Source: Pyrus communis
Taxonomy: Eukaryota > Streptophyta > Magnoliopsida > Rosales > Rosaceae
Reading direction: 5' to 3'
Assembly: GCF_963583255.1 (NCBI RefSeq)
Contig: NC_084808.1
Span: forward strand, 10,935,501-10,999,500
Length of the DNA stretch: 64,000 nt
How positions within the stretch are numbered: the first letter of the stretch is position 1; each line of letters begins with the position of its first letter. The position numbers and the translations under genes were made by a program. Positions 11,629-22,938 of the stretch are shown piece by piece. The notes beneath the pieces are model-generated. The model saw nothing but the letters and a program-made list of their open reading frames with translations. It was not told the DNA's origin and made no database searches.

Positions 11629-12801
11629 TGTTCGAGTGAAGATTTCTCCGGAAATGGCTCCTCGGCTCTTAGCACAACTCCTCAAAGGATTGGTACTTTG
11701 GTTGTGTAGTCGGGCTCTTGCTTGCTGATGTACTGCAAGAAGAGGATAAAGTTAGTTTTGAAAGGTGCCTTTGTAAGGCCTTAGGTGTAGGCCTTGAGGC
11801 TCGCAATCCAAACTAACTGAGTGCTAGGCGTGCGACTACTACCTTAGCATAGCAGATGTAGAACAACTGTGTTTTAGTCGATTACTTACGCCCCAAGTTA
11901 CTCGGACTTCTTATTATAAAAGGATTGTCGTGGATAGGTTAAGTCCACATTAGGTTCTTTTTCTTGCCTTGTGACCAAGGACTTTTAGTTCATAGTCTTG
12001 TATGTTCAAGTGAGGGGAGTCTAGATCCCCTTCAATACTCTACTCGGTTCTAGATTGGTTTTAAATAAAGGCATATTCATTTAGGTAACCAGATGTAGGC
12101 ACAAATGAGACTTTTAAAGTAGGAAAACAGATGAATATGACTTGAATACATGTTTGAGAACATATTAAGCAGTAGATCTATTAGCTTATAAAACAAACAA
12201 AGAGCTTTGTGCAAGATTTCACCTTGTCGGGCAAGGTTGAACTTCTTGCAATCACTTCCCTTTTGAATTTACAGGGTTTATATGCTAAGAATGGATGGAT
12301 GGTAAACAAGTTTACACGAGGAAATCGATATTACGTCATTAGGGTGATAGCAGAGCTTCTAAACTAGACAAAAGATGGCTTTTGTGGGGAATGATCCTGA
12401 AAAGGATTGAGATCTAGGCTAACTACAACTTTTAGATGCAAATCTGGCTTGAGGGTAGAGTTTGTATGTTTATTTGTTTGATTTGTTAAGTGTCCTTATC
12501 GCTGGGCCCTCTTCCTCCTTTTATAAGCAGATTAACCCGACTTTTGTACATTTATTCCTGCCCGAAAGATATTGAAGGGTAGTGAGTCATCAGCTTTTTA
12601 CTTGTATTGCCACCGAAAAGTGTTTTTTGGCTGATTGTGAGTTAGTCCCCATCACTTAACGCTTAAATCATAGGCACATGACCTATGCATTAATGGAGAT
12701 GTGCCAATTTGTGTCTGGGCCTGATGCTGGGCTTTGGGCACGATGCTGGGCTTTGGGCTTCCACACACTTGCAGCCCAAAGTTCAAATATTAACCCAAAC
12801 A
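11629..12801 (-). repeat. 5' LTR of the truncated minus-strand gypsy (1,173 bp)
   Basis: On the minus strand it begins TGTTTGGGTT (from 12801) and ends GAACA (11629), obeying TG...CA and matching the TGTTTGGG start of the Tat LTRs at 45165 and 57791. A TATA box (TTATAAAAGG on the minus strand, near 12520) sits where an LTR promoter is expected. I found no second LTR copy, so the element has lost its 3' half. The outer flank enters a LINE remnant, suggesting insertion into that LINE. Confidence 0.68.
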
Positions 12802-12843
12802 AGAAGTATCACTAGAAATAGAAACCAAATCAGCCTATAAACT

Positions 12844-13975
12844 CTATCTTCTAACATCATCATTAGAAGTATAAATGAAGGAGGCAAAAAAATTCATCTT
12901 AAGATCAAGAGAGAAAATATCGCAATGACATAATTGATCTGATTCAGTTAAGAAAATTACTCTTAAAATATCAGGATTCCACCCAATCCAAATTCTTCCA
13001 GAATCAGTGTCAAAATAATTATTCATAGCTTCCCAATTCAAGAATACTGCTCTCGAAATACCATGCCAATTGTCCTTCTTAACTTTGGTTTCTACTATAC
13101 ATAACAGATCAAGCTTAGCAGCCGAGACAAAGTTTCTTACAGCAAGTTGTTTAGGACCTTTGTTGAGCCCACGAATATTCCAAGTGGAAAGCTTAAACAT
13201 GATTATTATTAGGAGGAGAAAGTACATGGACAGTAGGAGAATTGCCATTTCCAACTTTTCTATTCTTCTGCTTCCTTTTGCCACTAGAGAGACCATTTCC
13301 AATTGGCATGACATCAATATTTCTATTTTTTATCCTCTCTGGCATCTAGATTTATCTGGTGAAGTAGTATAAGGGAATTTAAGGTCTCAATCATCTTCAA
13401 CCAAAGATAAGGCACCAAGAGACGTTGCCAAATTCTCAGATGATGGAGAAGAGGGGTCTTCACTCACAATCAAAGTCTCTGAATAAAGACCCGTCGCTTC
13501 ATCAATGTACATTTCAATCCTTTGAGAACATGAAGAGTGTCACCAGTAAAGTTTGGCGGGGAAGCAAATAGAACACCATTCATACAGTTGGGAGGTTTAA
13601 TTTGAGAGCTTGGAACCTTATCCACAGAGGAATTAGCAATAATTGGCTTGGAATTGACCTTGATATATTTCGGCATTGTGCCTTTAATTTTCAGGGGATT
13701 ATCATCATCCACAAGGGTAGAGCTCAATTATGCCTTCTGTTTTGGACACAAGGAATTAGAGTGACCAAAGACCTTGCACTTAGTGCATTGCTTAGGCGTC
13801 TATTGGTACTCAACTCTCACTTCCACCATCACACTATCATCTTCCGATTCTTTGTTTTTCATACAAAGATCGAATGAGTCTACCAAGTCATCTGAAGTAT
13901 CACTCTCAATGCTGTCATTGAGTGAAAGAGTCGGCATATAGAGGACGTTCAATATCACTAGCAATATAACTAAGG
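12844..13975 (-). pseudogene. L1-like LINE remnant (ORF1 zinc knuckle + endonuclease start)
   Basis: Minus strand. The segment starting at ATG 13200 reads MFKLSTWNIRGLNKG, the typical opening of the apurinic-type endonuclease of plant L1 LINEs, with IVETKVK further on (the conserved Glu of the fold). Upstream on the same strand (about 13470-13970) lies an ORF1-like tail with a CX2CX4HX4C zinc knuckle (CTKCKVFGHSNSLC) near 13770-13800. The endonuclease is cut off at about 12844, close to the gypsy LTR boundary at 12801, and reverse transcriptase is absent. Internal stops separate the pieces. The element is dead. Confidence 0.78.
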
Positions 13976-13984
13976 CCTTCTGCA

Positions 13985-14235
13985 TTATTAATTGGCCAAT
14001 TAACATAATTTTAAATGGAATGTTTTGGGGGTTACCTTGTGGAGAAGATATGATGAGGATGGATGAAACAGGTTTGAAAATAAATACGTATTTGGGCATT
14101 TTTGACTTCATTGAAGAATGATTGTCCACTGCTCACGCGTAGGAATTCAGGTGTGCCTTGAGGGTAATTTTGTCATTTTTACCCGAAAATCCACGTGTCG
14201 CCTCTTGATTATTTTTGGCTCCACAAATGCCCCCA
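13985..14235 (-). repeat. Second copy of the LTR-like segment (partial)
   Basis: Roughly 80% similar to 9290-9545 in the same orientation. Similarity stops at about 13985, where the LINE remnant begins. The two copies might be the LTR pair of one old element split by later insertions, or two separate fragments. Confidence 0.55.
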
Positions 14236-15173
14236 CACCTATTGGGCTGCATGCAGAAAAGGGCAACAGGTGTAGAGATTTTCTTGCTTTAGGAAACTTA
14301 AGACTGCTTCCCTGTTTTTTGATGCTGATTCCCTCTTTAATCGGAAATTAGATCCTTCTAGGAAAGGGAAATAAATTTCTCTCAAAGCCTATTTAAGTCC
14401 ACTTTAAGTAGGTTATTAAATCAACTTTGGAGAGCGATTTATTCTACTCACCAAGATAAAAAAAGCTTAAAGGATATTTGTTCCCCTCCTCTAGCAATCT
14501 TCTAAATCTTGCATGTGCAAAGGATCATCTTTCGTTGCTTTCTTCGTCTTCTCTGTGCCACACCGAGGTAAGAAAAAATTAATTTTCCTTGGTTTCTTCT
14601 TGGATAGTGTTGTCACGGGGCAACCGTTAGGGTGGTGTGGCACGTTGGCTGGTAGGAGCCAAAAGCTATCTCGGCATAGGTTGAGGAGGTGTTGTGGTAG
14701 GGGTCATTGCTTGGGTTGCTCGGCTTGGCTAGAGCCAAGGGCAGCTTGCCTGGCTAGGGCCATGGATTGAGTCGTTGAGGCGCAGTGCTAAGGAAGCCAC
14801 ATGGCTTATGTCCTTTGGGCTCTTGGACCTAACGGGGGCTAGGTTGACGATTAAGAGAGATGAGGAGGTCGAGGGCCTCATGCGCTGCTGGTCAGAGAGA
14901 AAAAATGAGGAAAAAGCCAATATGGGCTGAGTTCCCCTGCTGAGTATCGTGAATAGCGTTGGTTGCTTAGTTTTCTTCACCGGGAGAACTGTGGGTTGCT
15001 CTTGAGAGAGAAGGTAAAGAAGATCAAGGCGGATACTTTGGCTAATATGATCGCTATCGTGGAGCCTACTCTGAATGCCACCGCTTAAGGATCATTGTCT
15101 TCCCATAAAAGTCCCTAGGGCCATTTTCTATGACTTGGGAACAAAACTCTTCATCTTTAAATTTAAGGAAGAA
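14236..15173. other. Non-coding stretch, possible old leader region
   Basis: No recognisable protein. A TATA-like CTATTTAAG lies at about 14389, and a splice-donor-like GAGGTAAGA at about 14565 follows a C/T-rich tract, a combination seen in LTR leaders or untranslated exons. The downstream reading frames are short and unconvincing. Confidence 0.4.
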
Positions 15174-16454
15174 TTTTTATCACAAATGGTCCCTGAAATT
15201 GATCCTCACCATTAAGATGGTCCCTGAAATTGAAAATCAATCAATGTAGTCCCTCAAAATAGGTGTCACAAATCAATGTGGTTATTCTGTTACAATTCTA
15301 TTAAAAATTCTGTTAAGTGCTGATGTGGCACATAAATAGGCACCATAAGTCCTTTTTTCTCACAAATAGTCCTTGAAATTGACCCACAACATCAAAACGG
15401 TCCCTGAAATTGACTAACGACATCAAAACGGTCGCTGAAATTGAAAACTAATCAATGAAGTCCCGCAAGTAAGTGTCTCAAATCAATATAGTTCATCCGT
15501 CACAATTCTGTCAAAAATTTTGTTAATGTGACACATAAATGGGTCACACAATTCTAATTAAATTTAAAAAATTACAAATAGGTTTAATAATTTAATAGTT
15601 AATAAAAAAAATTTGTTAACCCAACACCCAGTCTTGCAATCACCTCCGATCCCAGCCCACATTTCTCTATTTCCTTCACGCATCTTTACACACTTCGACA
15701 CCCTTCACCAAATTGAACTTGGATAGAGATCACCTTTGGTGACAGCTTGGCCCATTGGCAACGACTTTTGGGACTTCACTGTTAACATTTAGGCGATCAA
15801 AATCCTCATAACCTTAATCTTGGAGAGCTTGTTCGGCACTTCCTTGGTGGTCTGGTGATGCAAAGAACAACGAGGTCTGCCTTGAGATAATGTGGTTATT
15901 ACCGAGGTGCATCTATTGTTGGTTGTAAAATATTTCCACACCCCCTCTTAGGCCTTGGTTAAGCCTTATGCCTTTGAGAATTTATGGAAGGGATCTCTCT
16001 TCAATTAGTCCTTACTATACGAAAAAAAATTTTCCGTTGAGCAAAAAGTTATTTAGACAACGTTTTTAATTAATTATTAAACCCACATCAGGGCATAACA
16101 AATTTTTTTTTACAGAATAGTGGCAGAATGATCATATTGATACAAGACACCTATTTTCAAGGACAATATTGATTGATTTTCAATTTCAATGACCACATTG
16201 ATGGTGTGGATCAATTTCATGGACCATCTTGATGGTGTGGGTCAATTTATGTGATCATTGTGATAAAAACCTGTAAATCTTGTAGGATCCATTTATGTGC
16301 CACATTAGCACTTAACATAATTTTTAATAAAATTGTGATGGAAGGACCACATTGATTTGCGACACCTATTTTCAAGGGCTACATTGATTAACTTTTAATT
16401 TCATGGACCATCTTGATGGTGAGGGTCAATTTCAAAGATCATTTGTGATAAAAA
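15174..16454. mobile_element. Non-autonomous TIR element, copy B (inverted relative to copy A)
   Basis: Starts TTTTTATCACAAATGGTCCC and ends with its complement (ATTTGTGATAAAAAC). Compound ends match copy A (2868-4085). The unique centre (about 15600-16040) is the reverse complement of copy A's centre: for example, CCCCCTCTTAGGCCTTGGTT here matches AACCAAGGCCTAAGAGGGGG there. It has no coding content. Confidence 0.8.
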
Positions 16455-17882
16455 CACTTTAAAGAAACAGAAACCACATTCGTTAGTCAGAGTTTTCTAG
16501 AGATAGTGCTAACAACAGAGAAGGAAAGGGGTTTGTCTAGCACATAACCAACCAAACAGTGCTTTCAATCCTCAGCTCTGGGAACAACAACCTCAATAGC
16601 AAGACAATCCTTCAAGTTCCTTCAAGGTGAGGTTTGTGATACCTAAGTTTAAACCTGGTAATTTCTTACACAACACAAAAATAACGGTTTCGTGTCAACA
16701 CGATAACTAATCGAGTCGTTATCAGGTCACTTGATAACAACCCATTACTAACGAGTCCCTAACAAGTTTACATGAGGTGACACGCTGGTAACCCGTTTTG
16801 ACAGGTTAAGAAAAAAAATTTATTTTGATGATTTTAATTTTTTAAACTGTAAACACGAAAATTTTGTAACGAATGAAACGAGAACACGTGGACAAAGTAG
16901 ATTTGTATTGATTTGAATTTGTAGGTTAAAATCTCTATTTACAATTTTCCACTGATTTAGTCTACAAATTTGATGTAGATGCGTAGGTTGTTGATCCTAG
17001 GGTCACGATGACTTAAGCTTGGACAAACGATTGAACAATTGGTTCAAGTTTTGAGCTTGAAACAATGCATGGATAGTCTTCACCTCAGGTTTAGGGCTAC
17101 AACAAAGGTAATGTTGATGTAGGATTTCGTTGATTGAAGGGTCTTGGTGACTTGATCTTGAAGCAAACATTGTTTTGAGCTTGTAACAAAGTCTTGAACG
17201 AATCAGAACAAGTGCCTGTTGATTTTTCAAGGGAGTGCTTCGGCTTTGGTCGAAAGAAAGCTTCAGCTTTGGTTGCAGGTTCTTCAAAGAGAGATTTGGC
17301 AGTATATTAGTCTTCAAAGATTTGTGCAGAGGTTATTCTCAATGTGTAATTTTTGACCCCTTTAGGTGTCTAGGGTACTTGTATTTATAGACTTCCAAAG
17401 CCATGCCTTTGGATGGATTTGGCCTTGATTTGTGTCTTGATTCATCCAAAGAAGAATTTAGGCATGTTTTGTATCTTAATTTCATCCACCTTCCTCATAT
17501 TGGCTGAAATTTATAGGCCTTGTTGCCTATTTGTGAGCAATCTTCAATTCTTGCTTATTTTCTGAAGATGCTATGGCTTTCTTTCCGGTCTTGAGGGATT
17601 TTGGGCCCCTTGCAGATTTTAAGGGGGGTTTTCTCCCATTTGGCAAATTTTGGGAATGTTTTGTAATTCCTTTACTTGATTTGTGCCATATGTCATTAAT
17701 GACTTGTCCATTTGCGATGACTCAGATGCCACATGAAGCTTTGTGATGCAACGAAATTTATATGTCTACATAAACTACTTAAAAAAAACTGATAAATGTA
17801 TATATGTTGTAGGCATAATTTACTGAAGAATTATGAAGGCCAGAGAGAGGGAAGGTGTGACATAGAGAGAGAAAGAGAGAGA
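16455..17882. other. Non-coding DNA, probable ends of decayed elements
   Basis: No convincing gene; a 104-aa minus-strand frame at 17003-17317 has no recognisable motif. At 16660-16810 the DNA is rich in phrases such as CGTGTCAACACG, AACGAGT and AACCCGTTTTGACAGG, which have inverted relatives at about 22000-22160. The copia element in between may therefore sit inside a larger TIR element. A minus-strand TATA-like motif (complement of TATTTATAGA) at about 17391 hints at an LTR fragment. Confidence 0.4.
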
Positions 17883-18073
17883 TGTGTAATTGTGAGGTGT
17901 GTTCTATTCCACCCAATTGTGCCTTTATTTATAGTAGTAGGATAGATTAAATCCTTACCCTTTTAGGATTACAACTCTTAATAGGTAATCAACTCCTAAT
18001 AGGAATATAAGAGATATTCCTAGATCTACTAGGATTTACACAATCACATTCCTAATCTAATAGGACTGCAACA
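17883..18073 (-). repeat. 3' LTR of the Ty1/copia element
   Basis: 191 bp. Compared with 21287-21477 I count about nine or ten substitutions and no length change, roughly 5% divergence, so this is a much older insertion than the two gypsy elements. Confidence 0.88.
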
Positions 18074-19163
18074 CTCCCCCTTGAGTGTGTAAATACTCAA
18101 GTAAATAGCGCATCAAGTCTTCAATGATGAAGCAAATACAGTTGATGAAGTTGTCGGCATAATGAGTGAAAATTAAAACTCAGAAAACCTCGCTATGGTA
18201 AAACCAAGGGTGGGAGAAAAACCCATAGACTAAGGAGAAAAGTGAGAAGTTGGTTTAACTCAAAACTATACGTCTTTTGGATGCAAGTAAAAGAGCTCAC
18301 AAAGGTATGATCAGCCCAGGATGGGTGCCTCGTTAAAACCTAGTTAGGTAGCAAAAACCAATGGGAAAAATGCTCTTAATCGTAAGGAAAAAGAGTACAT
18401 TAAGATCAAGTGAGTATACCTTTGGATACTCCCCCTAATTTTGACATAACTTCCAAATGAGAACTACAAGCATTGCATATGATAGTTAGGCATACCAATT
18501 CTTCAGAAAAGCTTCTGGAAAGTTGACTTCGACAATGACGTCGTATAGAGGTTGGTAAGGTTGTCTGGGATCTGCTTGCATGACTTCAATCTCTTGATGA
18601 TTTGCTGATGTAGTTGTAGATGTAATATGTCTTGGCGTTGACTTTTTTGATATATCATGGCTTGGTCGGGTTGATACATGTGGCATAATCTTCATGGATC
18701 GTCATTGGGACTCAATGATGGATGAAAAATAGCAAGTACTTCGCAATGCTCAACAAGAACTCCTAACCATGTCTCACTTGTGGAGTAGTGAAGTAAGGTG
18801 AGTCTTGGACCGATTCAAAGATTTTGCAACTAAGGTCATATCATGGACCTCTAAGATGTTGCGATATCCCTAATGGTAAAGGCATAACCATTCGAGGATT
18901 TTACCTTGTGCAGGTTTGATAAGTAACTAGCGTCAACATAACAAACAAGGCAAGCATCATTCTGAAGATTGGGGGGTTAGATCTGCTCGAGATGCGTTGG
19001 GATTTGATTTGCCAAAATTCGTAGTACCTTCAGGGTACGTCTTTAATATCAATTCAGTGGTTGCATGTAAGATCGGTGCTGCATCTTTACCAATAGATCA
19101 ACAACGAATGAGATGTCCTGTCTAATACAATGAGCTAAGTACAACAAAGCACAAAGTTGAACT

Positions 19164-20690
19164 TTATATATGGAATTTCGGATTCCATAACCTCTTCAAG
19201 GGTCTCATTTGCATATTTGCATATAACGTATGGATGATCATAGGTATACTCAAAGGTAACACATTCGGGGTGTAGTTCGACTGGTAGACCAAGGTACCGT
19301 CAAAACAACGCTTGAACTTCAGGTTAAGGCATAAACTAGTTTTCCTAAGATCCTTCATCTCAAATTCCATCTTTAGGTGCGAGGCAGTTGTCTCAAGCTT
19401 TTCTAGAGTCTTAGTGAGATGTAAGTCAACAACATAAATTGTAATTCTAGCAATTTGGAATAAGACTTCATAGTTTAACACGCAAGGGCATAAGTCATAT
19501 CCCTGACTGATCAAGTAATCACTTACACGGGTATACCACATATGTCGGATTGTAAGTAAACACCTCAAACAAGTTAAGAGGGTGTTTAGTGGTTTTGGAA
19601 CTATTTGAACTGGTCCATGTAATTCTTCAGGAATTTACATGTCCATCTCCGTATCTATATCCCCATGGAGAAAACACTAACCACATTGCATAATGTTGCT
19701 ATCATTCACATGATGTTTGAGAGAAACCATATGCAGTAAGGTGTGCATCATATCGCACTATTTCATTCATCTCATAATGCTTCCTTTACCACTTGTAACA
19801 CAACAGGGTTACCTTGGGCAATGTAGGAACGACAAGTCCAAACAAACTTTGGTAAGGAATTTGACCTAGATTGTTATTTTGGTTGTCCAATCAGTTCTAC
19901 GTTGTCACTTAATTCGATATCATCGCTTTTCATTTATGTTGGTAGCTAAGTGAAAACATCATTGATGGTAATCTAATTTCAATTCCATTTAGTTCATCCA
20001 ATCTAGTATACTGGACTAAGAACTTCAAGTCTCAGGAGTAATCCGGATTAATCTCATGAGATGGAAATGATTTGAGATAGCGATCAAGTATAGATTCATT
20101 TTTGTGCCGTGTCTTCCTCTTCTAGGGAAGTGAATCCTATGAACCGAGTGATTTGTAGTTCTCCAGGCTAAGAAAGATTGATTGGCTATTCGCCGATGTA
20201 CCAGACCATCCAACAAAGGTGTCCAAACCATCCAACAGGGGCAGCACACCCTTCGGGGATGTTGACTTGACATCTGTTAAGTACGTCTATCCTTGTAGGC
20301 ATGTTTGCAACTGGTATATGATCTCGCCACTTTAGCTAGATCAGAGGGAAGCGTCTGGAGCAACATTCTAAAAGCTAGAATTCATCGCACTTGCTTATCA
20401 ACCTTATGTGGTATAGGGATCAAAATGAGACATAATGGGCAACATCCACGCAAATTCGCGCCGTTCTCCAAGAATGTTGACGTTCTTATCTCCCCTTAAC
20501 GGCAGGAAGACTGTCTCACTAAAGTGATAACCCACAAATGAGCAGTAAAGAGATCGCGTGCAAGGGCTCTAAGAGAGCTAGTGTGAAGGAGAATCATGAC
20601 AAACAAAGATTCACATCCTTCTTTGAGGACCCTTGTTGATACATTGCGGCGGTGCAACTTGGCACATGGAATGCACACCCAAATGCGTAA
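19164..20690 (-). pseudogene. Ty1/copia pol remnant (integrase tail and reverse transcriptase)
   Basis: Minus strand. Around 20480-20660, in shifting frames, are phrases of the copia integrase C-terminal region (VAPPQ, GPQRRM, ETVF, GDK, MSHFDP). At 19164-19568 a 134-aa frame carries the reverse-transcriptase part: MWYTRVSDYLISQGYDLCPC, then a degraded catalytic YVDD region (VVD), then HLKMEFEMKDLRKT and VYQSNYT. Many stops and indels. Gag, protease and RNase H are not recognisable. Confidence 0.75.
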
Positions 20691-21286
20691 ATACGAAAAA
20701 CTTCAGGTTTGTACCTAGCAACCAATTGTAACGTCATATAAGTTGGGTGGCAATGGGCCTCAAGGCAGACCAACTAAACTGTGTACAAGATTGCATAGCC
20801 CTAGGCAAAAACTGAAAACTTGGTACATTTACCAAAATCCGGGCACTCATTTAGATTGCGCTTTATGATCGCTAGGCGAGGCTATTTGGGGGTGAACATA
20901 GGAATTCAATGTTCAATTATAAACCCAAATTACATGCAATACTTTATCGAAAACCGTCGATATAAACTCTCCAGCATTATCCAGTCTCCCAGATTTTATG
21001 GGATAAGTAGGGTGGTGAACCCTTAATCGGCCTAGAGGTTTAGCATCAATGTGTGTGGTCAAACATGTGACCAGTTTGTTGATTCATCAACCAAAGCCAT
21101 AAGTATTTATATGGTCCGCATTTTGGTTGGATTAGTCCACATATATTCCCTTGAATACACTGTGAAAAGGGGGTGATTTCGTATCCTTGCGAGAAATGAT
21201 ATAGAAAATCAATTTCCTTAATGAGCAGGCTTGGCAAAGTGTGCTTGTAGGCACAAGGTCCTTACTTTGGGTATGCATCATGGAGA

Positions 21287-21477
21287 TGTGTAATTGTGAA
21301 GTGTGTTCTATTCCACCCCATTGTGTCTTTATTTATAATAGTAGGATAGGTAAAATCCTTACCCTTTTAGGATTACAACGCTTAATAGGTAATCAACTCC
21401 TAATAGGAATATAAAAGATATTCCTAGATCTACTAGGATTTACACAATCACATTCATAATCTAATAGGACTGCAACA
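21287..21477 (-). repeat. 5' LTR of the Ty1/copia element
   Basis: 191 bp, partner of 17883-18073. On the minus strand the next bases (TCTCCATGATGC...) do not form the usual initiator-Met primer site, so that site appears mutated. Confidence 0.88.
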
Positions 21478-22195
21478 ATATATTATATATTAAATATGTA
21501 TTATTGTAATATTATTCTATATAAATTAAAAAAATTTAAGTTTTATTATTTTTTTTATAGTATAGCCAAAGAGTGAGATTAAAAACTTATAAATCACTTT
21601 TAAAATAAAAATATCAAGTAATTTAAAAATGTCAAACACATTAAAAAATATATATAATAATTAATTTACAAAAAAAATTGAAAAAAAACATGTCAAAGCT
21701 CGTGATCGCATCCTCTACGCTATGAGGATGTGTATATTGTCGTTTGAATATTTAAAACTATACAAACTCTCATGAATAGCATTTTGAAGGGAGTTGAAAA
21801 TAAATAAAATTCATAATCATTAATGTACAAGTCTAAAAAAAGTGAGGACAAATGTTTTCTATTTTTATGTTTTAAAATAATATTTATGTGACAATGTGGT
21901 ATGAATATACTAATTCAGTATTATGTTTTTCAATTTTTTTGGTCAAATGATGTGTTTTCATTATTTATTGAAGTAAATTTTTTTTTTTTTAACGGGTAAC
22001 GAGTCAAGTCATATTACTTGATAATATTAATGGGTCGATTTCGGGTCGAGTCATTTTACCTGTTTACTTTAGCAGATGTTGCACGACACAACCCATTAGG
22101 ATATCGGATATGTCATGAAAATGATATGAACACAAAAAACACGACATGAATGTCAGGTCTACCTGAGTTAAAAGGGTCCACAGTTCCCTAGGGCT
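21478..22195. other. AT-rich DNA ending in a CGGGT/ACGAC-rich block
   Basis: No gene. The first 500 bp is strongly AT-rich. From about 21990 to 22165 comes a block (AACGGGTAACGAGTCAAG, GTCGATTTCGGGTCGAG, ACACGACATGAATGTCAGG) that is an inverted relative of 16660-16810 and resembles 63490-63630. Confidence 0.5.
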
Positions 22196-22938
22196 CACTA
22201 GTAGGAAAAACCATTTGTGCAACATATGTTTGGTCAACAAAGCAAAATTCGTCGTGCAAGTGTGTTTTGCGCAATGAAACAATAGTTTCATTGCTCAAGA
22301 ATGGTGCTACTTTGCACAATGCAGACCTTTGTCGCGCTATTGTATGCACGACGGAAAAAAAATACTCGTCGCGTGAAGTCAGTATGAAAATCGTGGGTAA
22401 TTTTTTGTTTTGCGCAAAGCAAAATGCGCAACGAAGTTTTTCTTACAAAAACCATGCGCGACAAAGGCTTCGTCGCCGAAAGTTCGTTCAGTTTTTGGGT
22501 TAGAGCATTTAGTGCATGGGAATGCGAGGAATGACGAAGTTTTTCCCGTAGAAACCTTGTGCGACACAGCCTTCGTCGAGCGAAGTCCATTCATTTTTTG
22601 AGTCAGAGCATTCAGTGCATGTGAATCAGAGGAATCAATATCGTATTTAGTGCAGATGTTTACGCGAGTCCCTGACCTTCCTATAAATATGTGCTTTTGG
22701 TTTCCTTATTCTTCACAATTCTTTTCAGAACCGCTTTACTATTTTGCAAATTATTATCAATTTTTTATTTGATTGTTGGTACGATGGCTGACTGTGGTGC
22801 ACGTTCGTCAAAGACAATGGATGGCGAAGGTTCCGGAAAAGGTTTGCGTTGTAAATTTTGCATTTTGTATAAAGTTTATATTTAGCTTCAGTATTATGAA
22901 TATGTATTTTGTTGATAGACAAGAAGAAAAGAGCTGCG

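Larger units (their letters stand above)
17883..21477 (-). mobile_element. Decayed Ty1/copia retrotransposon, 3.6 kb
   Basis: Bounded by two 191-bp LTRs in the same orientation, TG...CA on the minus strand (TGTTGCAGTC...ATTACACA). Inside, minus-strand frames carry copia integrase-tail and reverse-transcriptase phrases. The polypurine tract lies next to the LTR at 18074 (AAGGGGGAG on the minus strand). At 3.6 kb it is shorter than intact copia elements and full of stops. The 5-bp flanks (AGAGA, ATATA) do not match, so the target duplication is lost or blurred. Confidence 0.85.

Noticed and set aside
17003..17317. A 104-aa minus-strand frame
   Set aside because: No recognisable motif, no homologous repeat in the window, and it lies in DNA that looks like an LTR fragment.
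17878..21482. A target duplication for the copia element
   Set aside because: Flanking 5-mers AGAGA and ATATA differ, and both lie in simple sequence where chance matches are likely.
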